In this document: positions 27,642-35,105 of the stretch, in pieces
Layout: each line of letters opens with the position of its first letter
Numbering within the stretch: position 1 is the stretch's first letter
Assembly (NCBI RefSeq): GCF_029953285.1
Contig: NZ_JASAOI010000017.1
Span: 124,001-188,000, forward strand
Source of the DNA: Yinghuangia seranimata
GTDB taxonomy: Bacteria; Actinomycetota; Actinomycetes; Streptomycetales; Streptomycetaceae
Length of the DNA: 64,000 bases
Direction: 5' to 3'
Translations under genes and position numbers: made by a program
Notes under the pieces: generated by a model
Database searches by the model: none
Seen by the model: the letters and a program-made list of their open reading frames with translations, nothing else
Told to the model about the DNA's origin: nothing

Positions 27642-29846
27642 TCAGACGGGGTCTGGCGCGGCCCAGGCGTGCGCGGTCAGGGCCGCGTCGACGGCCCTCG
27701 TATAGGTGGTGGCGGCCAGCCACGCACGGGCCAGCGCGTCGGCGTCTCCCGGCAGCAGCCGGCCGAACACGTCGCGCCCCCGGTCGGCGGACGCGGCGAC
27801 CAGCGCCTCGAGGAGGTCCGCCCCTGTGACCAGGCCGTCTCGGCGCAAACGGGCGGCGTCGCGGGCCATAGGGGTGAGAGGCGCGGCCGCCGGGGAGGCG
27901 GTGGCGGAGACCGGTGCGGCGGCGAGGGCCAGCGCGGCACGGCCGCCCGAGACGGCGCGCTCGACGTGCCGGGACAGCAGATAGGCGGGGGCCTGGTCGG
28001 GGGTGGCGAACGCCGGCGCGGGGGCGGGCTGCGGGGGGCGTGCGCCGGAGTGATCAGGGGACGGGGCGTGCTCCCGGCGGGCCGGCGCGGCCTGCGAAGT
28101 CGGCGAAGTCGGTGTGGGCGCGGTGACGTCGGCGCGTTGCAGACGGTCGAGGCCGAGGTTGACGCGCACGCGGAGGGTGTCGGGGGTGGGGTCGTGCGCC
28201 GTTTCGCCGGATGGGGCGACCGGGGCCGGGCCTGCCGCGAGTGCTCGTACGGCGGGCTGCGCGCCGGGTTCGAGACGGCCGACGATGCGGAGGCGCAGGC
28301 CCGGGCGGGTCGCGAGGAGGCGGAGGTTGTCGCGGTACGGCAGCGCGGGGTGGTCGTCGGCGACCAGGAGATGGACGGTCAGTCCGCCGCACCGGGCCGC
28401 GACGCGGTCGGCACCGGACGCGGACGCCACCGGGCCGAGCAGCTCGACGTCCAGGAAGACCAGGTCGGAGCCTGCCGGGCGGGCGTCCGGCGGAAGGTCG
28501 GCGAGGGTGCGCAGGACGCGGGCGACCTGGTCGGCAGGGGGCTCCGCCCACAGCGCGGCGAGCGGGTCGTCGTGCCAGGCGGCGCCGGACGCGCTCACGG
28601 CACGGACCGAGGCGCCCGCGCCGAGACGTCCGGTCGGCGACTCGGTGGCGCCGGAGACGATGAGGCCCGCGCGGGAGAGCTGGTGGTGGTCCAGAGCGGT
28701 GTCGCCCAGGCGTACGGCCCGCGCGGCGGCACCGGCGATGCGGGCGGCGCCGCCCGGCATCACGTCGGACACGGTGCGCAGGGCGCGACTGCCCGGGGCG
28801 AGCGTGTAGGTGACGACGCCGGCGTGGCCGGTCGCGGTGTTGATCGGCTCGGTGAACACGCCGTAGAGGCGCAGGGAGCCGGCGTGGGTGTAGGGCTGAC
28901 GCGCGGTGCCGATGAGGACGGCGGTCGCGTCGGGGGTGGGCCGGTCCCTTTCCGAGCCGGGTTCCGGGCCTTCGGAGATCCGGGACAACTCGCGAGCGGT
29001 GTCGAGGAGTTCGTGGGTTGCGGCGATGAGGTCGGCGAGCCGGTGGGAGGGGTCGTCGGCGCGGGCGGCGCGGAGCCCGGTGGTCACGGCGACGGCCGCG
29101 GCGGCGGGCCTGTGCAGACCCGCGAGCTTGGCGGCGTGCGCGGCGCGGAGCAGGCCGGCCTGGAGCACGGCGCCGGAGCCGGAGACCCCGGCGTCGAGAA
29201 CGGTGGCGGCGGCGGACCAGAGGGCTTGGGCGGCGGATGAGGCCTGTGTGGTGAGCGCGGCGCCGGCGGATGAGGCCTGTCCGGTGAGCGCGGCGCCCGC
29301 TGCTGAAGCGGGCACGGAGACCGCAGTGTCGGCCGCCGAGGCGGATCCAGGAGCGGCGGTGTGATGATCGCACCGCGAACTCGGGCCCCCACCTTGGGGG
29401 TTTAGCACGGGTGAGGCGAGAGCGACCCCGCACTGTGCACAGGTGCCGTGTGATGATCCGACCGGGGCGGCGGTGGCGTCGTCGGCGGCCGGTGCGGGCG
29501 CCGACGGGTCGGTCGTCTCCGGTTCCGGTGCGGCGGGTTCGTCGTCGACCGACGGCGTCAGGGACGACACGGCCGCGGCACGGTGCACGCACGCCGGGGC
29601 CAACAGGCACGAGCACCGCACGTCTTCGGCGGTGCGCACGAGCGATCCGGGCGCGTGCAGCGTCAGTTCGGCGTCCTCGTCGACGGCGATACGGACCGTG
29701 TCGGCGTCCTGGGTGACGGGTCGGGCGGCGAGCTTGTCGACGGCGGCGTCGAGGCGCTTGCGCAGCCTCGGCGACAGGGCGTCGACGATCTCCGCGACCG
29801 CCTCGGGGCGTACCGCGATCGCACGCAGGTCCACGGTGTCGGTCAA
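27642..29846 (-). CDS. SWIM zinc-finger protein of the MoxR-VWA operon (YehQ-like)
   Basis: A 734-residue protein, the last gene of the operon. The SWIM motif is Cys78-x-Cys80-x5-Cys86-x-His88 (RCSCLLAPACVHRAAA), a zinc-binding fold that mediates protein or nucleic-acid contacts. A Pro/Ala/Asp-rich linker carries a second Cys cluster (Cys136, Cys139, Cys159) homologous to one in the preceding VWA gene, but with Ser at one ligand position. The rest is alpha/beta with Ala-rich linkers and no recognised fold. The start is TTG at 29846, in a TTGA overlap with the VWA stop. The E. coli counterpart by order is YehQ. Function is unknown. Confidence 0.82.
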   Translation of the reverse strand: MTDTVDLRAIAVRPEAVAEIVDALSPRLRKRLDAAVDKLAARPVTQDADTVRIAVDEDAELTLHAPGSLVRTAEDVRCSCLLAPACVHRAAAVSSLTPSVDDEPAAPEPETTDPSAPAPAADDATAAPVGSSHGTCAQCGVALASPVLNPQGGGPSSRCDHHTAAPGSASAADTAVSVPASAAGAALTGQASSAGAALTTQASSAAQALWSAAATVLDAGVSGSGAVLQAGLLRAAHAAKLAGLHRPAAAAVAVTTGLRAARADDPSHRLADLIAATHELLDTARELSRISEGPEPGSERDRPTPDATAVLIGTARQPYTHAGSLRLYGVFTEPINTATGHAGVVTYTLAPGSRALRTVSDVMPGGAARIAGAAARAVRLGDTALDHHQLSRAGLIVSGATESPTGRLGAGASVRAVSASGAAWHDDPLAALWAEPPADQVARVLRTLADLPPDARPAGSDLVFLDVELLGPVASASGADRVAARCGGLTVHLLVADDHPALPYRDNLRLLATRPGLRLRIVGRLEPGAQPAVRALAAGPAPVAPSGETAHDPTPDTLRVRVNLGLDRLQRADVTAPTPTSPTSQAAPARREHAPSPDHSGARPPQPAPAPAFATPDQAPAYLLSRHVERAVSGGRAALALAAAPVSATASPAAAPLTPMARDAARLRRDGLVTGADLLEALVAASADRGRDVFGRLLPGDADALARAWLAATTYTRAVDAALTAHAWAAPDPV
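29359..29475. repeat. Cys-rich cassette copy A with flanking 11-bp direct repeats
   Basis: This segment aligns without gaps to 31107-31223 in the neighbouring gene, at about 75% identity by eye from 29371 on. It has a CCCCCA/TGGGGG hairpin core near 29386-29400. GTGTGATGATC occurs at 29359-29369 and again at 29448-29458, 89 bases apart and in different reading frames. It encodes the second Cys cluster of the SWIM protein. Confidence 0.7.
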
Positions 29847-32800
29847 CGGACTTTCTCCCCTACCCAGCGGGCCAGTTCGGTCGGGCTGAGGGCCGCCACC
29901 GGCATGCCCGCGCCGACGAGTTGCGAGGCGACGGCCGTCGAGTAGCGCGGCTTGCCGCGGTCGTCGAGGCTCGCGCAGCCGAGGACGTGGCAGCCGGAGC
30001 CGACCAGCGTGCGCACCTCCGCGAGCAGTCCGCCGAGCGGCCAGCCCTCCTCGAAGTCGCTGACCACGGCAACGAGGGTGCGCGACGGCACGGTGACGAG
30101 CTCGCGGGCGTACCGCAGGCCCGCGGCGATGTGCGTGCCGCCTCCGACGCGGACGTCCAGGAGCAGGCCCAGCGGGTCGTGGACCTGGTCGGTGAAGTCG
30201 ACGACCTCGGTGGAGAACGCGACGAAGTGCGTGGTCAGCGCGGGCACTCCGGCGAGGATCGAGGCGGTCAGGGCCGACCAGATCGTCGAGGCCTCCATCG
30301 AGCCGGACACGTCGACGACGAGGATGAGCCGCCAGTCGGCGGCCCGGCGGGCCTTCGTACGGAAGACCGGCCGCTCGGGGACGACGGTGACCACGCCGTC
30401 CGGGCCCATGGGGCGCGCGGTGGCGAGGTTGGCGCGGATGGTGCGCGGAAGGTCGAGGCCTCCCCCGGGGCGGCGGCTCGGGCGCGGGACGGACAGCCCG
30501 GAGAGCGCCGGCCGCATGCGGGTGGCGAGCTCGCGGGTCAGCTCGGCGACGATGCGGTCGACGAGCGGGCGCAGCGCGGCGATCCGCGACTCGGGCAGGC
30601 CACCCGCGTGTTCGAGGACGGCCCGCAGCAGGTCGACGGACGGCCGGGCGGACCCGGGGTCGAGCTCGGAAACGGCGTCACGGCGCCCGGCGGCCACGGC
30701 GGCCGCGAGGACCTCCTCGCGGACCCCGGGCCCGAACAGCGCCGCGAGGTCCTCCGACCAGTCACGGGCGGACGGATAAGCAGGTTCCCGCCCGGCCCCC
30801 GCCCCGGGAGCGCCGCCGCCGAGATCCCCACGCGACCCTTCGCCGCGCCCGGCCCCGTAGAGCTCGTCCAGCGCGGCCCCGAGCCGCGCGACCCGCGCCC
30901 CGGACCGGTCGACCCGCCGGCCGAGGACCAGCCGCCAACGAGCCTCGGGAGCGAGTGTGAGGGGGGCCGACGAGGTGGGTGCGGGCTGCGCAGACGAGGA
31001 GGGCGTGTCCGCCGCGGGAGGCTCGCCCGACGCGGGGGGCTCGCCCGACGCAGCGGTGGAGGGCTGAGCAGGTGCAGGTACGGCGGCCTTCGAGGCGCCC
31101 GACGCGGTCTGATCGTCACACCGCGAACACAGGCCCCCAGCTTGGGGGTCTACCGCAGACGGCACGAGAGCGGCCCCGCAGCGTCCACAGGACCGGGGTG
31201 ATGATCCGACCGGAACGGCGGCGGGAGCGGACAGCTCTGGTTTCGGCGAGGTCGTCTCGTGCGGGTCGGGGTGGGGTGTCAGGGCGGGGGCGGACGAGCC
31301 TGGATTCGGGGAGCCGGGTTCGGGCTGCGGCGGCGTCGTGGTCGGCAGTAGGCCGCGTTCGCGCAGCGCCGTGCGGCCGGCCAGGTCGGCTGCGGCCCAG
31401 GAGGCGAGGGTTTCCGGGGACGTGTCCGTCGTGGTGTCGACCGTGGACTCCAGGCGGTCCTCGATCACCGCCAGGAGCCTTTCGCGGGCCGCCGGGCTGA
31501 GGGTGTCGAAGCCGCCGCGCAGGGCCGGGAGGCGGGTGAGGAAGTCCTCGTCGGGGAGCTCCGCGACGCGGTCGAGCAGGGGCTCCAGGGCGGCTCCGCC
31601 GGCGCTCAGGAGTGGGCCGGCGGCGGTCAGGAGGCCGGTCATGCGGCGGACGAGGTCGGCGCGGCGGTCGGGCGTGGTGGCCTCGTCGAGCCACGAGGCG
31701 ACGCGTTCGCCGAACCGTTCGGCCGGCTGGTGGCCGAGCAGGACCCGTACGGCGCCCGCCGCAGCGGCCATCATCGGGGCTGCGTCGGTGTCCAGGCGGG
31801 TGAGGGCGTCGGCGAGCCTGAGACCGCCGAACGTGTCGGCTCGGCGGGCGAGTTCGACGACGGCGCGGGCGTCGGCGGGGTCCTCGGAGCCGCTGAGCCC
31901 GTCGAGCCGTCGGACGGCGGCCGCGGTGAGGTCGGCGCTGACGTCGGCGGTCTCGTCGGGGGCGTCCGGCAGGCCGGGGATGTGCCCGTTCGCCCACCGG
32001 TCCAGCAGCGCGAGACCGGACAGGAGTTCGGGCAGTGTCGCGAGTCCCGGCACGAACGCGTCGACCTCGGCGAGGCGTTCGGCGGCGAGCGCCTCCAGGC
32101 CGCACTGGGCGGCCTCCTCCAGCCCCGCGAGCACCTGGGCCGCGGTCGGCCCGCCGTCCTCGTGTTCGCGGCGCCTACGCTCGCGCAGCACGCCTTCCGC
32201 GGCCTGTTCGGGGGTGACGCCGCGGATGCCGGCGACGTCCAGCATCGCGGCGGTCGACGGCGACCAGCGGACCCGCCAGCGGGTGGTCAGCGCGTCGGCG
32301 CCGCCGGTGCCGACCACGTCGACGGGTTCCGCGTACGGGATCCGGCACACGTCGAGCCGCCGCAGGAGCAGTTCGCGGTGCCGGTCGAGGTCGGCGCGCA
32401 GCGGGTCGAGGCGCAGGTCGCGCTCGTCGTCGCCGGCCGCCGTACGCGAGCCGCCACGCCCGCCGGCCGGGCCGCCGCCGGCCGGGCGGCGGCGTGCGGT
32501 GCCGGGCTCGGGTGCGGGCTCGTGCGGGCCCGGCAGCCCGAGTTCGGCGAGTTCGGCCTCGACGGCGGGTCCGAGGCCGCTGCGCGGTGTGCCGGGCGCG
32601 CGGCGTCCGGCGCGCGTGCCGACCAGCACGCGTTCGAGGGCGCGCGCGACGGCGCGGCCCCGGCCGAGGGGTTCGCCGTGGGTGAGCGCGGTCTGCGCGG
32701 CCTCGGCGAACTCGCCGCGTCCGGCGGCGGGGAGGCCGCGCAGGGCGGCCAGGTCGGTCGCGATGCGCACGACCTCGCGGGCGTCGGCGGGTCCCGACGG

Positions 32801-33910
32801 GTGGCCCTGGGCGCGCAGTTCCGCGCACACGCGGGTGGCGGTGCGGGTGAGGGCGTCGTACAGCCGTGCGGGGTCGCCGCCGGCCTCGAACACCTGCTGC
32901 TGCCACTCGGGGTCGCGGATGCCCGCCGGGTAGCCCGAGCGCTCGTCGAGGAGCGCGTGGGTGTACGGGACGAGGGAGGTGACGACGGGTTCGGCGTCCT
33001 CGGCGAAGTCGCCTTCCACGTCGGCCTGTTCGGCAACCGTTCCGAGCAGGAGCGCCGGGGCGTGGAAGGCGCCGACGACCGCGGTGGCGCGGGCTCCGTC
33101 GGCGGTGGCCTCGCGTACGGCCCGCCGCATCCACGCTTCGCGGCGCAGGTCGACCGGGTCGACGCCGGGGCCGGCGGCGGCGTCGCGGCGGAGCGCCCAG
33201 CCGACCATGAGCGCGGCCCGGCGTACCGCCTCGGGCGTCGAACCCGGGGCGGACGCCTCGACGAGGCGGTCCCACAGGTCGTCGCCGGGGCGCCCGGAGA
33301 GGCGGCGGCTGAGCGCGGCGTGCAGCGTGGGCGCGGCGGCCGCGCCGGCGGGCGGCTCGGACGGTTCCCAGCCGCGGTGTGCGAGGGGCAGGTCGCACGC
33401 GACGACGGGGACTCCGGCGCGGGCCGCCCAGCGTACGGCGGCCAGTTCCGGCGAGAAGTCCGCGAACGGGTAGAACCCGAGCCCGTGCGGCCCGGACCCG
33501 GCGAGCGCGACCGGCGCCTCGGTCTCGGGGTGCGCCAGCCACGGCAGCCAGTCCTGGAGGTCGGCCGGGAGCTCGACGAGCACGACGTCGGGCTTCGCGG
33601 CGTCGAGCAGCGCGGGCATGGCCGCCGCGAGTGACGGCGCGTGGTGCCGGACGCCGACCAGGTGCGGCCGGTCGGCGGCGGCGAGCCGGGCCGCGGCCGC
33701 ATCGGGGGCGTCGTCCGCGGCGAGCCGGTCCGCGGCGGCATCGGAGCCATTGGCCGCAGCGAAAGCGCCGGCCGCGACGGACGCACCGACCGCGTCGAAG
33801 GCACCGGCCTCGTCGAAAGCGCCGGTCGCGTCGGGGGTACCGACAGCCGCCCCGCGAGAGGCCGGGACCGGCCCGGCCTCTCGCGCGAACTCGTCGAAAT
33901 CACTCGGCAC
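29843..33910 (-). CDS. DUF5682-VWA fusion protein (YehM-YehP fusion)
   Basis: A 1355-residue protein from a GTG at 33910, four bases after the moxR stop. The first 80 residues are Ala/Asp low complexity. DUF5682 follows (HLVGVRHHAPSLAAAMPALL, DVVLVELPADLQDW, VPVVACDLPLAHRGWEP, VVGAFHAPALLLG), reaching to about residue 820. A Pro/Ser/Glu linker contains a four-Cys zinc-ribbon-like element (CGRC...CSRC, about 903-928). The C-terminal VWA domain (about 1190-1355) has an intact MIDAS start DVSGSM (about 1199) and the Thr/Asp sites (GGGTHIAAGL, VVSDFEEGWP). E. coli has these halves as separate proteins. VWA proteins act as adaptors for MoxR ATPases; the DUF5682 activity is unknown. Confidence 0.85.
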   Translation of the reverse strand: MPSDFDEFAREAGPVPASRGAAVGTPDATGAFDEAGAFDAVGASVAAGAFAAANGSDAAADRLAADDAPDAAAARLAAADRPHLVGVRHHAPSLAAAMPALLDAAKPDVVLVELPADLQDWLPWLAHPETEAPVALAGSGPHGLGFYPFADFSPELAAVRWAARAGVPVVACDLPLAHRGWEPSEPPAGAAAAPTLHAALSRRLSGRPGDDLWDRLVEASAPGSTPEAVRRAALMVGWALRRDAAAGPGVDPVDLRREAWMRRAVREATADGARATAVVGAFHAPALLLGTVAEQADVEGDFAEDAEPVVTSLVPYTHALLDERSGYPAGIRDPEWQQQVFEAGGDPARLYDALTRTATRVCAELRAQGHPSGPADAREVVRIATDLAALRGLPAAGRGEFAEAAQTALTHGEPLGRGRAVARALERVLVGTRAGRRAPGTPRSGLGPAVEAELAELGLPGPHEPAPEPGTARRRPAGGGPAGGRGGSRTAAGDDERDLRLDPLRADLDRHRELLLRRLDVCRIPYAEPVDVVGTGGADALTTRWRVRWSPSTAAMLDVAGIRGVTPEQAAEGVLRERRRREHEDGGPTAAQVLAGLEEAAQCGLEALAAERLAEVDAFVPGLATLPELLSGLALLDRWANGHIPGLPDAPDETADVSADLTAAAVRRLDGLSGSEDPADARAVVELARRADTFGGLRLADALTRLDTDAAPMMAAAAGAVRVLLGHQPAERFGERVASWLDEATTPDRRADLVRRMTGLLTAAGPLLSAGGAALEPLLDRVAELPDEDFLTRLPALRGGFDTLSPAARERLLAVIEDRLESTVDTTTDTSPETLASWAAADLAGRTALRERGLLPTTTPPQPEPGSPNPGSSAPALTPHPDPHETTSPKPELSAPAAVPVGSSPRSCGRCGAALVPSAVDPQAGGLCSRCDDQTASGASKAAVPAPAQPSTAASGEPPASGEPPAADTPSSSAQPAPTSSAPLTLAPEARWRLVLGRRVDRSGARVARLGAALDELYGAGRGEGSRGDLGGGAPGAGAGREPAYPSARDWSEDLAALFGPGVREEVLAAAVAAGRRDAVSELDPGSARPSVDLLRAVLEHAGGLPESRIAALRPLVDRIVAELTRELATRMRPALSGLSVPRPSRRPGGGLDLPRTIRANLATARPMGPDGVVTVVPERPVFRTKARRAADWRLILVVDVSGSMEASTIWSALTASILAGVPALTTHFVAFSTEVVDFTDQVHDPLGLLLDVRVGGGTHIAAGLRYARELVTVPSRTLVAVVSDFEEGWPLGGLLAEVRTLVGSGCHVLGCASLDDRGKPRYSTAVASQLVGAGMPVAALSPTELARWVGEKVR
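31111..31223. repeat. Cys-rich cassette copy B
   Basis: The homologue of the 29359-29475 cassette, in the same reading frame, encoding PVGSSPRSCGRCGAALVPSA then PQAGGLCSRCDDQT. Here all four Cys are kept. The hairpin core is CCCCCAGCTTGGGGG (31134-31148). The right flank GTGATGATCCGACCG is near-identical to copy A; the left flank is degenerate. Confidence 0.7.
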
Positions 33911-33914
33911 TTGG

Positions 33915-35105
33915 TCAGCCTTCCAGCACGTGCCGCAGGTCCCACAGCGTCCGCCACGTCGCCGACCCCTGCTCGGCTCGGCGGCGCACGGCGGCGTCCC
34001 AGTACCCCAGCAGCCGTGCCGCGTCGGTCGGGTCGTCCTTGCGCACCACGCCGAGCAGGTGGCCCGGCAGGAGCCCCAGCACGTCGCGGTCGCCCGGGAA
34101 GTACGCCGACGCCAGCCCCAGCGCGGACGCGACGGCGACCGCCTCGGCGGTGCTCATCACGGTGGACGGGCGTTCGACCTCCCAGCCCTCGGCGCTGCGC
34201 CCGGTGCGCAGGTCGCGGAACGCCGTGACCAGCGCTTCGAGCACCGCGTCGTCGACCGAGAACGCCGCGCCCGCGCGTTCGACCGAGCCGCGGGCCTGCC
34301 GCCGCACGAGGTCGGTCTCGGCGTCGAGGTCGGCGATCGGGCCGATGGTCTCGAAGTTGAACCGCCGCTTGAGCGCCGCGGACATCTCCGAGACGCCGCG
34401 GTCGCGCAGGTTGGCGGTGGCGATCAGGGTGAAGCCGGGCGCGGCGTGCGCCTGGGCGTCGTCGGTGCCGGCGAGTTCCGGTACGGCGATCCGGCGTTCG
34501 GAGAGCAGCGACACCAGGGCGTCCTGCACCTCCGGGAGGCAGCGGGTGACCTCCTCGACGCGGGCGACCGCGCCGCGCGCCATGGCGGTCAGCACCGGCG
34601 ACGGGACGAGCGCCGCCCGGCTGGGGCCCTGCGCGAGGAGCATCGCGTAGTTCCAGCCGTACTTGAGCTGGTCCTCGGTGGTGCCGGCGGTGCCCTGCAC
34701 GGTGAGCGCGCTGGTGCCGCACACGGCGGCGGCCAGCAGCTCGGAGAGCATGGACTTGGCGGTGCCGGGTTCGCCGACGAGGAGCAGCCCGCGTTCGCCG
34801 GCGAGGGTGACGACGCAGCGTTCGACGAGCGCGCGCTCCCCCACGAACTTCTGGCTGATCGTCATGCTCGCGGAGCCGTCGGGGAGTTTGAGCTGTTCAC
34901 CGGCGCTGCCGAGGATGAACGTGACGACCGCGCGGGGCGTCAGCCGCCAGGCCGGGGGCCGCGCCCCGGTGTCGTACGCGGCGAGGAACTCCAGTTCGGC
35001 GGCGTACGCGTCCTCGGGCGGCTGGACCTGGCGGGCCGCCTGCGGGCGGTCCGCGCCGTCGGGCTCCGGCGTGCCGGGCCCAGGCGTGATGGTGGCGGTG
35101 CTCAT
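33915..35105 (-). CDS. MoxR-family AAA+ ATPase (YehL-like)
   Basis: A 396-residue AAA+ ATPase. Its ATG overlaps the stop of the giant gene by four bases (ATGA). Walker A is GEPGTAKS at 111-118. The Walker B position reads VARVEEVTRCLPEVQDAL, with Glu-Glu where most MoxR proteins have Asp-Glu. Sensor 1 is LIATANLRDRG and the arginine-finger region is SAALKRRFNFE. The C-terminal lid is present. MoxR proteins remodel partner proteins together with VWA-domain proteins, and the next gene supplies one. Much longer upstream readings in the frame run over the giant gene and are rejected. Confidence 0.9.
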   Translation of the reverse strand: MSTATITPGPGTPEPDGADRPQAARQVQPPEDAYAAELEFLAAYDTGARPPAWRLTPRAVVTFILGSAGEQLKLPDGSASMTISQKFVGERALVERCVVTLAGERGLLLVGEPGTAKSMLSELLAAAVCGTSALTVQGTAGTTEDQLKYGWNYAMLLAQGPSRAALVPSPVLTAMARGAVARVEEVTRCLPEVQDALVSLLSERRIAVPELAGTDDAQAHAAPGFTLIATANLRDRGVSEMSAALKRRFNFETIGPIADLDAETDLVRRQARGSVERAGAAFSVDDAVLEALVTAFRDLRTGRSAEGWEVERPSTVMSTAEAVAVASALGLASAYFPGDRDVLGLLPGHLLGVVRKDDPTDAARLLGYWDAAVRRRAEQGSATWRTLWDLRHVLEG

